DNA of 41,890 nt from Bacteroidota bacterium (lineage in GTDB: Bacteria > Bacteroidota > Bacteroidia > Cytophagales > Cyclobacteriaceae). Below are positions 32,820 to 41,890 of the stretch, piece by piece. The notes beneath the pieces were generated by a model that was not told the DNA's origin, did not search any database, and was given only the letters and a program-made list of their open reading frames with translations. Where the stretch lies: NCBI GenBank assembly GCA_947470895.1, contig CANIVF010000035.1, positions 1 through 41,890 on the forward strand. Direction: 5' to 3'. A program made the translations under genes and the position numbers. Each line of letters begins with the position of its first letter. Position 1 is the stretch's first letter.

Positions 32820-34973
32820 TTAATAGAAGAAAATCTCATCTATAAAGAACCATCCCTTCTGTCCTTTGCCCCCATGCCAAAGTGGAAGTTTGTTCACAGG
32901 TTTGGCAACAACTTTATAATACGTGTAAGTCGATGCTTCCAGTGAAATGGCAAGAGCTTCCATACTTTGAGAACGATAAGACTTGGGTTGATTTACTTTT
33001 AATGATTTGATCAATTTAATTTCCTTAGCGTTAGCACCTCCCCACACTTCAACCTCGGCAGGAGGAAAAATATAACCACCTAAATTGTCGGCATAACTCA
33101 ATACGATTTTCTTAATCAATGGAGGGTTGCTTCCAAAAGTAAAACCCGCTTCGAACGCATTCTCACGAAAGCCTAACCAGGAAGGTTCATTCAATACATC
33201 GGTGAATCCTTTAAGTCTATTCGTCAGAGTGATTGCTCCTTCACCGGGATATTGCTTGTCGGCAGGTTTTAACAAAGTGACTTGCGTTGGTTTATACCCT
33301 TCCACGTAGCAAGTGATTTCCAACAAGCCGCTACAATACCACCCATCCTTGCAGGCCAGTGCTTTCAACTTCACGGTTTCATTTACCACAATTGGTTTTT
33401 CGTAGAGCGAACTAGAAACGCTATCCGGGTTATTACCATCCAGTGTATAACGAATGGCAACACCAGGCATCGTATGCTTCAATTGAAGTAACTCTCCCTT
33501 CTTGATAATACCCTCGTTGAGTAAAATTGGTTTGCTTAACGCGAGCTTGCTTGGATCGTTAAACAATGTATGAATGAAAACGATCTTTGGAAAGGATTTC
33601 TCCAATTCCGCTTTTTCATTTTCCTTTATCGGAGTGTTCCAGATAAAAACCTCAGCCAAAGCAGGAATTGAAAGGATTGAATTTAATGCCTCCTTGCTAA
33701 CAGCTGTTCCTGATAAAGAAAGTGATTGCAGTTGACTTAACGATTTCAGATTAGTCAATCCCTCCCCTTTCACGGACGTAAAATTCAAATTAAGTTTTTC
33801 AAGGTTCTTGAATTGACTAATGATCGTTAAGTCAACATCCGTCACGGGCATCTTCGAAAGATTGAGAACAACCAGTTGATCCTTTACCTCCTTTAATTCT
33901 TCTAATGAACCAATCTGAAAAGATTCTTTCACAAAGAAGTCGACCTGCAGTGCAGGACTATTCTGGTAGATGGGGAATGCCGTTCTGAATGGAGTGTTCA
34001 TCTTTTTAATTACATCTTCAGAAGCTGCTTTAAATGTGTACTGCTTTACTTCTTCTTTTGCAATCATTGAACCTATGGCAGTGGTAGCCATTTTTTTCAA
34101 CGTATCATCATCTGCGAAGTCACTCATCTTCTTTTCAAAATTAGCACCGGATTGTATCCACGCTTGCAACAATGAAATTTCAAATGTATTCAATTGTGGC
34201 TTGCCATCGGGCGGCATGTGATCATCATCATCCAACGGCAAATGAATGTATTTAATCATCCGACTCGAATCGGAGTTACCTTCCAGTAAGACCTTACCAT
34301 TTTCTCCTCCACGCTTAAACTTCTCGATAGAGGTCATGATCAGTTTACCTTTGGCTTTGGATTCGTTGTGGCAAGAGAAACATTTTTTCTCCAGCACCGG
34401 CATTACGGCCAGCCGATATAAGGAAGCTGTGTTAACATCCAATTCCCCAACTTCTTTATTAGTCACTGGTGCTAAGACAAAATTTTCGCCATGGGTGAGC
34501 ACTGAACCTGTATGCCCCGCCAGCACCAAAACCAAAATAGAAAATACGAATGCACTGTAAAAAACGATTTCACTTTTCTTTACATTTTGATACCACACCA
34601 GTATGAAAAAAGTAATCACGCTCAGTACAACACCACTTATTTTATGTTGTTGCAAAGCCTCAACACCATAGTCACCACCGATAGAAAGAAAAAAACCAAA
34701 CAGGGCCGTGACCGCTGCTGATAAAGAAGCTAACATCAAACAAAGCAACATGATCTTACGAAACTGTTTCTTTTGAAATGTGTTTCTAAACAGCATAAAC
34801 ACAAAAAGCAAAATCAGAATCCCGATCGGAACGTGAAGTACCATCGGGTGCATGCGACCCGCCACCTGAAGCCATGCGGGTAATTGAATTCTATGCTCAA
34901 AAAATAAAAGAAACAAAAGAAGAACCTGAATGAAGAAAATCAGGTTGATAGAAATTCGGGTTGCTCGTTGCAT
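32820..34973 (-). CDS. Membrane-anchored cytochrome c / LRR / chitobiase-C-terminal-domain protein
   Basis: A 717-residue multidomain protein. Residues 1-155 contain five hydrophobic segments (DUF2231-like membrane module). One heme c site follows at C198-F-S-C201-H202, with the typical PSCyt1 continuation (MPPDGKPQLNTFEISLLQAWI). Residues about 365-470 are leucine-rich repeats (VTDVDLTIISQFKNLEKLNLN and next turns). Residues about 495-580 look like an FN3-like chitobiase/hexosaminidase C-terminal domain (PGVAIRYTLDGNNPD), and the last 120 residues resemble a galactose-binding or discoidin-like beta-sandwich. It would place a heme and glycan-binding modules in the periplasm. It is last in a three-gene run, 8 bases after the DUF1501 gene. 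Confidence 0.82.
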   Translation of the reverse strand: MQRATRISINLIFFIQVLLLFLLFFEHRIQLPAWLQVAGRMHPMVLHVPIGILILLFVFMLFRNTFQKKQFRKIMLLCLMLASLSAAVTALFGFFLSIGGDYGVEALQQHKISGVVLSVITFFILVWYQNVKKSEIVFYSAFVFSILVLVLAGHTGSVLTHGENFVLAPVTNKEVGELDVNTASLYRLAVMPVLEKKCFSCHNESKAKGKLIMTSIEKFKRGGENGKVLLEGNSDSSRMIKYIHLPLDDDDHMPPDGKPQLNTFEISLLQAWIQSGANFEKKMSDFADDDTLKKMATTAIGSMIAKEEVKQYTFKAASEDVIKKMNTPFRTAFPIYQNSPALQVDFFVKESFQIGSLEELKEVKDQLVVLNLSKMPVTDVDLTIISQFKNLEKLNLNFTSVKGEGLTNLKSLSQLQSLSLSGTAVSKEALNSILSIPALAEVFIWNTPIKENEKAELEKSFPKIVFIHTLFNDPSKLALSKPILLNEGIIKKGELLQLKHTMPGVAIRYTLDGNNPDSVSSSLYEKPIVVNETVKLKALACKDGWYCSGLLEITCYVEGYKPTQVTLLKPADKQYPGEGAITLTNRLKGFTDVLNEPSWLGFRENAFEAGFTFGSNPPLIKKIVLSYADNLGGYIFPPAEVEVWGGANAKEIKLIKSLKVNQPKSYRSQSMEALAISLEASTYTYYKVVAKPVNKLPLWHGGKGQKGWFFIDEIFFY

Positions 34974-34981
34974 GAAATACG

Positions 34982-36430
34982 TTAGGATAATATTCCCTCC
35001 ACCACTTTTCCGGCTACATCCGTAAGCTTATACCTTCTTCCAAGATGCTTGTAAGTAAGTTGCTCATGATTGAGGCCCATCAGATGAAGTATAGTGGCAT
35101 GAAAATCATTTACGTGAACCGGATCTTTTACTATGTTATACCCAAATTCATCGGTCTCGCCATAGGTAATACCGGACTTCACACCACCACCCGCCATCCA
35201 GATGGTGTAGGCACGAGGATGGTGATCACGACCATAATTATCTTTTGAAAAACTTCCCTGGCAATAATTGGTGCGACCAAATTCCCCGCCCCAGATCACC
35301 AGCGTTTCATCAAGAAGTCCACGCTGTTTTAAATCCATAATCAACGCTGCAGTAGATCGGTCTACATCTTCGGCCTGGAGAGTCATCTCGCCCGTCATGT
35401 TTCCGTGCTGATCCCAGCCCTGATGATACAATTGCACAAAGCGAACACCGGCTTCAGAAAGTTTACGTGCCAATAAACAATTGGCTGCATAGGTTCCGGG
35501 CACAAGGCAATCTGCACCGTACATTTTGATGATGTTATCTGGCTCCTTGGTAAGATCGGTTAATTCTGGTACGGCAGTCTGCATGCGATAGGCCATCTCA
35601 TACTGCTGCACACGTGTTTGTATTTCTGGATCACCAAATTCTTTATAGTTCAAATCGTTAAGTTGCGCGAGATTATCTAACATCTTTCTACGATCTGCAC
35701 GATCGCGCCCTTCCGGATCCTTCAGATATAACACACGCTCTTCACTACTACTAAATTGCACACCCTGATGGACGCTATCTAAAAATCCATTCGTCCACAA
35801 TTTTGAATACACGCCTTGCCCATTTCCGCGACCACGTGAAAGAAGAACACAGTATGCGGGAAGATTTTTATTCTCACTTCCCAAACCATAACTTAACCAT
35901 GCACCCATACTCGGACGATTTCCCTGCTGAGCGCCAGTTTGCATAAACGTGAGTGCCGGATCGTGGTTGATCGCTTCGGTATGCATCGATTTAATAAAAC
36001 AAATATCATCGGTCACTTTAGCGATGTTGGGAAATATCTCACTCACCCACGCACCCGACTTCCCGTATTGATTGAACTTAAAATTTGATCCTACCAATGG
36101 AAACTTAGCCTGATTGGCTGTCATCCCCGTAAGGCGTTGTCCCATTCTTATAGACGCAGGTAATTCCTGACCGGTCATTTTATTGAGCATTGGCTTATAA
36201 TCAAAACTCTCCAACTGCGAGGGAGCACCGTTTTGAAAAAGATAAATCACACGCTTTGCCTTCGGTGCGAAATGAGGAAGACCTAATCCCTGTATAGGAC
36301 CTTCCGATTTTGAAAGTAAGTCTGGGATCAATAGCGAACCCAACGCCACAGAGCCTAAACCCAAACTCACCTTGCCCAAAAAGTGTCTGCGTGTAATGTG
36401 AAATCGATGATCAATAAATTCTTTGCTCAT
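34982..36430 (-). CDS. DUF1501 protein with twin-arginine-like leader
   Basis: A 482-residue protein of the DUF1501 family (alkaline-phosphatase/sulfatase-like fold, function unproven). The N-terminus has a twin-arginine motif, ITRRHFLGKVSLGLGS, followed by a hydrophobic stretch, indicating export of a folded, probably cofactor-bearing protein. Family segments include VIYLFQNGAPSQLESFDYKP, INHDPALTFMQTGAQQGNRPSMGAWLSYGLG, VRFVQLYHQGWDQHGN and VIWGGEFGRTNY, then GRDHHPRAYTIWMAGGGVKSG. DUF1501 almost always travels with DUF1549/DUF1553 PSD1 proteins, as here. It sits between the two cytochrome proteins, so the three probably work together in the periplasm. Confidence 0.92.
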   Translation of the reverse strand: MSKEFIDHRFHITRRHFLGKVSLGLGSVALGSLLIPDLLSKSEGPIQGLGLPHFAPKAKRVIYLFQNGAPSQLESFDYKPMLNKMTGQELPASIRMGQRLTGMTANQAKFPLVGSNFKFNQYGKSGAWVSEIFPNIAKVTDDICFIKSMHTEAINHDPALTFMQTGAQQGNRPSMGAWLSYGLGSENKNLPAYCVLLSRGRGNGQGVYSKLWTNGFLDSVHQGVQFSSSEERVLYLKDPEGRDRADRRKMLDNLAQLNDLNYKEFGDPEIQTRVQQYEMAYRMQTAVPELTDLTKEPDNIIKMYGADCLVPGTYAANCLLARKLSEAGVRFVQLYHQGWDQHGNMTGEMTLQAEDVDRSTAALIMDLKQRGLLDETLVIWGGEFGRTNYCQGSFSKDNYGRDHHPRAYTIWMAGGGVKSGITYGETDEFGYNIVKDPVHVNDFHATILHLMGLNHEQLTYKHLGRRYKLTDVAGKVVEGILS

Positions 36431-36490
36431 ACCCTATTCAAAATTGATGATTCAAAATTTTTACTTCGTTGATTGATAACTCGATCTTCG

Positions 36491-38800
36491 TTACGTCTTC
36501 GTAATGGCTTCATCCAGATTATAAATAGTTTGAACTACCTGCATCAAAGCAGCAAGCGAAATCATGTCATCAATTTTCTCATGTTGATATTCACCAGCCG
36601 CTACGTAGCTCTTCGCCTTGTCGGGTGATCGCTTGAATCCCATCTTCTCCTCTTCAAAATACTGAAGCAGCAAGGTTAACTCTTCTTGCTTTGGCTGACG
36701 GCACACGATTGCCTGAAAAGCTTTCTTCACTTTTTCTTCTGCGGTGGATTGCTCCAACATCAAGCGCTCGGCAAATACTCGGGAAGCCTCCAACATCAAG
36801 GGTTCGTTCAACAACACCAAAGCCTGGAGTGGTGTATTCGTTCGCATTCTGTTTACTTCACACTGATCGCGATTGCTTCCATCAAACACCAGCATGCCGG
36901 GAGGGGGCACCGTGCGTTTAATAAATGAGTACAATCCTCTACGGTATAATTTATCCCCATGATCTTGCACGTAGCGCGCAAGAACTCCGCGACCGGAAGT
37001 GGATGATTCCCAAATGCCTTTAGGCTGATAGACTTTCACACTTGGTCCTCCGATTTCATTTACGATTAATCCGCTACTGGCCAAAGCAAGATCACGTACA
37101 CCTTCCGCTGTTAATCGCGTGCGTGGGCCTCTTGCCAACAAAACATTATCAGGATCAGTAGCTATTTTTTCTTTACTCAGCACAGAAGATTGCTTATAGG
37201 TGGATGAAGTGACAATCTGCTTGATCAATCTCTTAACCTCCCAGCCATGCTCTCTGAAATCCACCGCCAACCAATCGAGCAATTCAGGGTGGGATGGCAA
37301 CTCACCCTGCATACCAAAATCGCCACTGGTTTTCACGAGACCTCTACCAAAAAACTCCTGCCACATACGGTTTACAAAAACACGGGCAGTCAACGGATTT
37401 TTTTTATCGAATAACCACTTCGTAAGACCAAGCCGATTGGTACCATACAAGGTAGAATCATACGGTAAAATATCGGAAGGAATTCCTACGTCCACCACAT
37501 CACCATGTGCATCGTAAGCACCGCGTGTGAGTATGTAGGTGGGACGCTTCCAGGTCGTGTCCTTCATCACCATCACCTCTACGGGAGTGGTGTCTCTTTT
37601 ATTAATAAAGGTGAGAATGTTCTTAACCTCTTCGGTGGTGATTTTTATTTTTGGAGGATCCGCTAATGAAGCCAACGAAATATCACCCACCAAACCCTTT
37701 TCAGGAACACGATTAAAGAAGGCAAACGTGCGATAATAATCTTTCTGCGAAATAGGATCGTACTTATGATCATGACAATGAGCACACTCGAAGGTGAGTG
37801 CCAAAAAAGCTTTGCCGAAAGTATTGGTCCGGTCCGTCACATACTCGATGCGGTATTCTTCGTCAATGATCCCACCTTCCTGGGTGATTTTATGGTTGCG
37901 ATTGAAACCCGTTGCGAGCATTTGCTCTTTGGTGGGATTCGGTAGTTGATCACCGGCCAATTGCCACGTAACGAACTGATCGTAAGAGTAATTTTTATTG
38001 AACGCATGAATCACCCAATCACGCCACGGCCACATGGTGCGCAGACCGTCATCTTGATATCCATGTGAATCGGCATAGCGCGACACATCCATCCAATATA
38101 CCGCCATGCGTTCGCCATACTGGGGCTGGGCTAATAACTCATCCACCATTTTCTCATAAGCACGGTCGGATTGATCGGCAAGAAAACGATTTTGCATGTC
38201 AACCGATGGAGGTAAACCGGTAATATCCAGACTTGCTCTTTTCAATAAACGCTCACGATCTGATGCCTCATTGGGTTCGAGACCTGATGCTCCCATCTTG
38301 GCTAAGATAAAATGATCTATTTCATTTGTTGGCCATTCCTGTTCATCGACTTTCGGAAGGGCAGCCTGAACCGGAGGAATGAATGCCCAATGTGGTTTAT
38401 ACTTCGCTCCTTGTTCAATCCACTTTTTTATTAAATCAATTTCATTTTTGGTAAGTGATAAATTCGAATTGGGAGGCGGCATCTGAATCGATGTGTCAGC
38501 AGTAGATACTCGTAAAAATACTTCAGATAAATCGACATCACCGGGTACAATCGCGTGTGCAATCGGATTATCTTTTAAAGCTGCCAACGCGCCCTCACGC
38601 GTATCCAATCGCAAATTTGCTTTGCGCTGATTGGCATCCGGGCCATGACATTTAAAACACCGGTCGGATAAAATCGGGCGGATATGAAGATTATAATCAA
38701 CAGAATCTAAAGCATCGGCCGTAGAACCGCTCTGCTTACATGATGTAATCGAAACCGCGGCAACAAAAAAAATAATAACAAATCCAAAGAGAGTTCTCAT
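36491..38800 (-). CDS. PSD1 cytochrome c lipoprotein (DUF1549/DUF1553)
   Basis: A 769-residue exported protein. A lipoprotein signal ends at Cys21 (ITSCKQ). The planctomycete-type cytochrome domain (PSCyt1) carries C48-F-K-C51-H52, followed by RKANLRLDTREGALAAL and MPPPNSNLSLTKNEIDLIKKWI. DUF1549 spans about residues 155-360 and includes a second CxxCH in ECAHCHDHKYDPIS, so two hemes are likely. DUF1553 spans about 455-740 (NPLTARVFVNRMWQEFFGRGLVKTSGDFG, and later MRTNTPLQALVLLNEP). The substrate is unknown; in other phyla such proteins are tied to polysaccharide or aromatic degradation by genome context only. First gene of the run, 60 bases before the DUF1501 gene. Confidence 0.92.
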   Translation of the reverse strand: MRTLFGFVIIFFVAAVSITSCKQSGSTADALDSVDYNLHIRPILSDRCFKCHGPDANQRKANLRLDTREGALAALKDNPIAHAIVPGDVDLSEVFLRVSTADTSIQMPPPNSNLSLTKNEIDLIKKWIEQGAKYKPHWAFIPPVQAALPKVDEQEWPTNEIDHFILAKMGASGLEPNEASDRERLLKRASLDITGLPPSVDMQNRFLADQSDRAYEKMVDELLAQPQYGERMAVYWMDVSRYADSHGYQDDGLRTMWPWRDWVIHAFNKNYSYDQFVTWQLAGDQLPNPTKEQMLATGFNRNHKITQEGGIIDEEYRIEYVTDRTNTFGKAFLALTFECAHCHDHKYDPISQKDYYRTFAFFNRVPEKGLVGDISLASLADPPKIKITTEEVKNILTFINKRDTTPVEVMVMKDTTWKRPTYILTRGAYDAHGDVVDVGIPSDILPYDSTLYGTNRLGLTKWLFDKKNPLTARVFVNRMWQEFFGRGLVKTSGDFGMQGELPSHPELLDWLAVDFREHGWEVKRLIKQIVTSSTYKQSSVLSKEKIATDPDNVLLARGPRTRLTAEGVRDLALASSGLIVNEIGGPSVKVYQPKGIWESSTSGRGVLARYVQDHGDKLYRRGLYSFIKRTVPPPGMLVFDGSNRDQCEVNRMRTNTPLQALVLLNEPLMLEASRVFAERLMLEQSTAEEKVKKAFQAIVCRQPKQEELTLLLQYFEEEKMGFKRSPDKAKSYVAAGEYQHEKIDDMISLAALMQVVQTIYNLDEAITKT

Positions 38801-38899
38801 AGTATTCCTGAAGGTTTCTAAAGATTAGAATTTTTAGCCGGTTTTTAAAATGAAATTATCTGAGTGGATGTCAATGTTGAGTGTGAATATACTTTTTGT

Positions 38900-41728
38900 C
38901 TAGTCGACATGAAAATAATTGATAGCATGTAATGGTTTGCCCTCTTCACTGGTTGCGGATATGGTTATCATGTAAAGCCCTGGTTTACGGGGCACATGGA
39001 TTATAATCTTTCTCCTCTCCTTCAAAGACAAGACGAGCGAAGGATTCCAATAGGGCAAGCTGTGGGGACGTTGATCATCAACGATCACCGAATCTTTTAT
39101 ACTGTTTGCATACCCCTTCACTCTGTAGACATCAAATATCTTTTTGTCAGGTTCATCACCCAGGGCCTTTCTTGTAAATATACTGATCACACCTCCAGCG
39201 CTGGCGTAACCATATCGCGAATCCGATCGCGTTGATATTTCTATATGACTAACATCAGCAGTAGTAAGATACCCAAAGCTACTAGTTGCTGATCCATTGG
39301 TTTGGATATCAACAGCCTGTAGTAGAGTATTCTGACTTGTTTGATTTGCATTTGTTGTTGGTGCATTTCTGGAGTTTTGATCGTTTTGAGAAGTTGCCAT
39401 ATTTTGCGGGATACTTTGTTGAGAAGTGTTTTTTGCCTGCGGTTGAAAATAAGGTAATCCATCCACTACCACGAGTGGCTCAAAATTGACCGAACGATTA
39501 AACCCTTTCAATATGATCTTACCAGAAGGGCTTATTTGAAAACCGGGCACTGTGCTCTGCAGAACATCCAAAATACTTTGCTTGGCAGGCATCCTATCAA
39601 GCATCTCCCTTGATATTATGACATCGGCAGCACTGGATGCAATTACCAAACTTTCAGTCTCAACTTTTTGCGATGTTTTCAATTCCACGTGTGTCTTTAT
39701 GATTTCTTTACGCACCAAGCCTGTCACCACAGTGTCCAGTGAGCTGGTATTTATTTCGGGCAGTATGACTTCTGGTGGGCTTGATGGCAATAAAACTGTT
39801 GACCCAAAAACTCTTCCCTTTTTATTCTTTGCCTGAAAAGAAAAACTTAACGAGTCAAAAAAATTAAGGTTCTCAATTTTAAAATTTCCATTCTTATCCG
39901 TTTTAATACGATAGACACTATCCATCGTTCCGCGAAAAGCAGTCAACACAGTAGGGACAAGCTTATTTTTGGGATGGATAAATTTACCATTCAAGGTCAT
40001 TGAATACTCCAGCGCATGCGGCAACCGCAAAAGGGCATCGTTGGCTAACGCTGGAGGAAATTCCAGGCTCCTAGTTATATCAGAAGAAAAAGGAAATGCG
40101 GCAACATCAGCCTCGCTTATAGATATTGAACCCGTTGACCATTTTGCATTAGAGATTGAGTCAAGTTGAACAATAATCTCAACATCCTCCCCACCGAATA
40201 TTCCATCAGGCGAGGTAACTATGAAATCACCCCCCTGCTTTGGCTTCCAATCTGAAATAATCTTCATACCCGTTGGTGAAACTATTAATGGAGTGATGAA
40301 GAGATTTTCATTACCATAGTTTCTCATCCAATTGGTATACGCTCTCAAATAATATATATTAGGTTCCCAATCTGCAGGTAAATTAATTTCGCCTTCAGCT
40401 TCGTTACTGATCAACTTTACTTTTTGCGAGATTTTTATATTTTTTACTTGATCAATCATTTCAACATAAGCTACTCCACTCAACGAATCACGTATTGCAA
40501 TATTTGCTGTTCTTTCATATAGCTTAAATCTAATTCTCCCTCCTGGATTGAAAACGATCTTGTCGGTATGCACATATACTCGCTCTTGAAGGCGTAATGC
40601 CACATTTACTTTTGTCAGGTAATTCACCACTACAACTCGGCCGGGTATGTAGTTCAGTGGTAACATGGATGATACGCGGTTATTATTAAATTCACCAATC
40701 GTTGTAACATCATCAATGTTTACGACAGATCCATCCTTTGAAATGAGAATAAATCCATTGGTAAATTCAATCCAGCTTACAGAACTGGATAAATCGCGGT
40801 AGGCTTTAGTTTGCGCATAAGAAATTAAATGATGCACCTCCAATCTATCCGCACTCAATAATTTAAAAATTCCGGGTTTTGAATAGGGGAAAATAAACTT
40901 CTTTAGATCTGATTTAAATACTCGCTTTTCTGCTTCATCCGCAAAATAACTGGAGCCCAATAAATAGTTCTTAGGTTTTTTATCAATAAAAACTTCAAAA
41001 CCGTTGGTCTCAGCATTTCCTTCAATAATTGATTTAAAAAAGAACCTTAATGAACGTTGATAAGATATGTTTCGGTTCCCTGTCCATCGCTTTGCTTCAG
41101 CTTCATTGTTAGCCTCCATTTCGTTAAACCGATACAAACCTTTTATTCGGTATCCTTCTGAGGCGAACTCAAAATTTTGCAAACTACAATGAATCAGATA
41201 TCCTAAAGCTCTGTTTTCAATCTCAATTGGCTGCGAAGCTACTGCGGTTAACTTCTTTATTGTTTGGTCATATTCAAAATCGATAACCCACGGATTCAAA
41301 ATTCTGCATTGATGAGAAAAGGCATCCGCACCCAAAAATATCCTATTGAATTCTTTCAGATTTTTCTCCCACTCTTTGTCTTTTGTCCCCTTTACTTCAA
41401 TATTCTGCAGGATGGCATTTTGTGGAACTAGCCTTGCGTTAACAACCATATCCTGATCAGTGATAGAAGTAGATCGGCTAAAGAGGACGAAGCCTACGAA
41501 AGAAAATACAAGCCGATATTCCCCTGGCATCAGATCGGTTAAAGCGAATTCGCCATTACTATTGGTTATTGCTCCATGTGTAGTTTGATCGACAAAAACG
41601 TGGGCGAACTGAAGAGGTTCGTTAGTTTCTGCATCTAACACCCTTCCGGAAATAGAAAAACCCTGAGCCAACGCGGAACTTGAGGCGATGGCAAAATACA
41701 GGATTGTGAATAGAAACCGTAAATACAT
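38900..41728 (-). CDS. Secreted CarboxypepD_reg / TonB-plug-like protein without barrel
   Basis: A 942-residue secreted protein. The signal peptide spans residues 1-21 (cleavage after ALAQ). Residues 23-105 are a carboxypeptidase-regulatory-like Ig fold (SGRVLDAETNEPLQFAHVFV, then NSNGEFALTDLMPGEYRLVFSFVGF). A long middle region follows, with MG2/macroglobulin-like beta segments near 395-490 (YVHTDKIVFNPGGRIRFKLYE). Residues ~700-885 form a TonB-plug-like domain (ISREMLDRMPAKQSILDVLQSTVPGF, LVVVDGLPYF, VSHIEISTRSDSRYGYASAGGVISIFTRK) interrupted by a Q/N/S-rich insert. No beta-barrel follows, so it is not a transport receptor by itself. The gene stands 99 bases upstream of the cytochrome run, on the same strand. 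Confidence 0.85.
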   Translation of the reverse strand: MYLRFLFTILYFAIASSSALAQGFSISGRVLDAETNEPLQFAHVFVDQTTHGAITNSNGEFALTDLMPGEYRLVFSFVGFVLFSRSTSITDQDMVVNARLVPQNAILQNIEVKGTKDKEWEKNLKEFNRIFLGADAFSHQCRILNPWVIDFEYDQTIKKLTAVASQPIEIENRALGYLIHCSLQNFEFASEGYRIKGLYRFNEMEANNEAEAKRWTGNRNISYQRSLRFFFKSIIEGNAETNGFEVFIDKKPKNYLLGSSYFADEAEKRVFKSDLKKFIFPYSKPGIFKLLSADRLEVHHLISYAQTKAYRDLSSSVSWIEFTNGFILISKDGSVVNIDDVTTIGEFNNNRVSSMLPLNYIPGRVVVVNYLTKVNVALRLQERVYVHTDKIVFNPGGRIRFKLYERTANIAIRDSLSGVAYVEMIDQVKNIKISQKVKLISNEAEGEINLPADWEPNIYYLRAYTNWMRNYGNENLFITPLIVSPTGMKIISDWKPKQGGDFIVTSPDGIFGGEDVEIIVQLDSISNAKWSTGSISISEADVAAFPFSSDITRSLEFPPALANDALLRLPHALEYSMTLNGKFIHPKNKLVPTVLTAFRGTMDSVYRIKTDKNGNFKIENLNFFDSLSFSFQAKNKKGRVFGSTVLLPSSPPEVILPEINTSSLDTVVTGLVRKEIIKTHVELKTSQKVETESLVIASSAADVIISREMLDRMPAKQSILDVLQSTVPGFQISPSGKIILKGFNRSVNFEPLVVVDGLPYFQPQAKNTSQQSIPQNMATSQNDQNSRNAPTTNANQTSQNTLLQAVDIQTNGSATSSFGYLTTADVSHIEISTRSDSRYGYASAGGVISIFTRKALGDEPDKKIFDVYRVKGYANSIKDSVIVDDQRPHSLPYWNPSLVLSLKERRKIIIHVPRKPGLYMITISATSEEGKPLHAINYFHVD

Positions 41729-41890
41729 AAACTGTAAATATGAAACATAACTATCCGAAAGTTCACTTTATAAAAGTAGCGGAAAAAGTTTAAACCTTTG
41801 AGGTGTCTAAATCTTAAAAGAATGAGCCTCTTCCGCAGAAGCAAAAATAATAATAAACCAGTAATCCGGCAGGTAATTGATTTAGTGCCA

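Noticed and set aside
32820-38800. Recent horizontal transfer from Planctomycetes of the PSD1/DUF1501 genes
   Set aside because: The families are named after Planctomycetes but are common in Bacteroidota, and base composition looks like that of the neighbours.

Overview
The window is chromosomal DNA from a member of the Bacteroidota, most likely of the Cytophagales type. The evidence is a 720-residue type III glutamine synthetase, promoters with TAnnTTTG -7 boxes, several Bacteroidota-typical families (head-GIN, TIGR03643, Lacal_2735/DUF6435, an orphan CarboxypepD_reg plus TonB-plug protein), signal peptides ending near AQ or GQ, and an AT-rich base composition. Nothing indicates a plasmid, phage or integrated island: I saw no transposase, integrase, tRNA, rRNA or CRISPR array.

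Region 1 (1-14.6 kb) is mostly housekeeping and envelope genes. It holds glutamine synthetase III, a small unrecognised ORF, a secreted head-GIN protein, a TerB-like protein, a YtcJ-type amidohydrolase lipoprotein, an LTA-synthase-like membrane sulfatase followed by an outer-membrane-barrel-like protein, a CapA-type metallophosphatase overlapping the PdeM nuclease, a PiT phosphate permease, and the ligase-associated DEXH helicase. PdeM and the helicase belong to the same proposed DNA repair set but here flank the phosphate permease.

Region 2 (14.6-19.2 kb) is the best candidate system: a CarH/LitR-like MerR regulator carrying the W-x9-EH and ExHxxG adenosylcobalamin photoreceptor motifs, an ECF-type sigma factor, then phytoene desaturase (crtI), phytoene synthase (crtB) and type 1 IPP isomerase (idi). 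The sigma gene promoter contains a 9-bp inverted repeat with one arm lying between its -33 and -7 elements, and a perfect 17-bp palindrome sits just upstream of the regulator gene. The expected logic is dark repression of the sigma gene, released by light, followed by carotenoid synthesis. No lycopene cyclase or hydroxylase is present in the window.

Region 3 (19.2-32.8 kb) mixes intact and decayed genes. A histidine kinase and its response-regulator/nucleotide-cyclase partner are both wrecked (about 19.3-20.44 kb). There follow an ABC pair, a GT39-like glycosyltransferase, an MDR oxidoreductase, a 57-residue Lacal_2735-type protein overlapping a photolyase, two tiny overlapping membrane ORFs, one intact and one decayed fasciclin gene, a flavin reductase with a single in-frame stop, an unknown membrane protein, an MpaB-family oxygenase, TIGR03643 and an SDR/DUF2867 protein. 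Photolyase, TIGR03643 and SDR/DUF2867 are families that recur with LitR-type regulators elsewhere, so this stretch may be an extension of the light regulon.

Region 4 (32.8-41.9 kb, minus strand) is an operon-like block. A PSD1-type cytochrome lipoprotein (DUF1549/DUF1553), a DUF1501 protein with a twin-arginine-like leader, and a membrane-anchored cytochrome c/LRR/chitobiase-C-terminal-domain protein run in one direction. Upstream of them is a large secreted protein with a carboxypeptidase-regulatory domain and a TonB-plug-like domain but no barrel.
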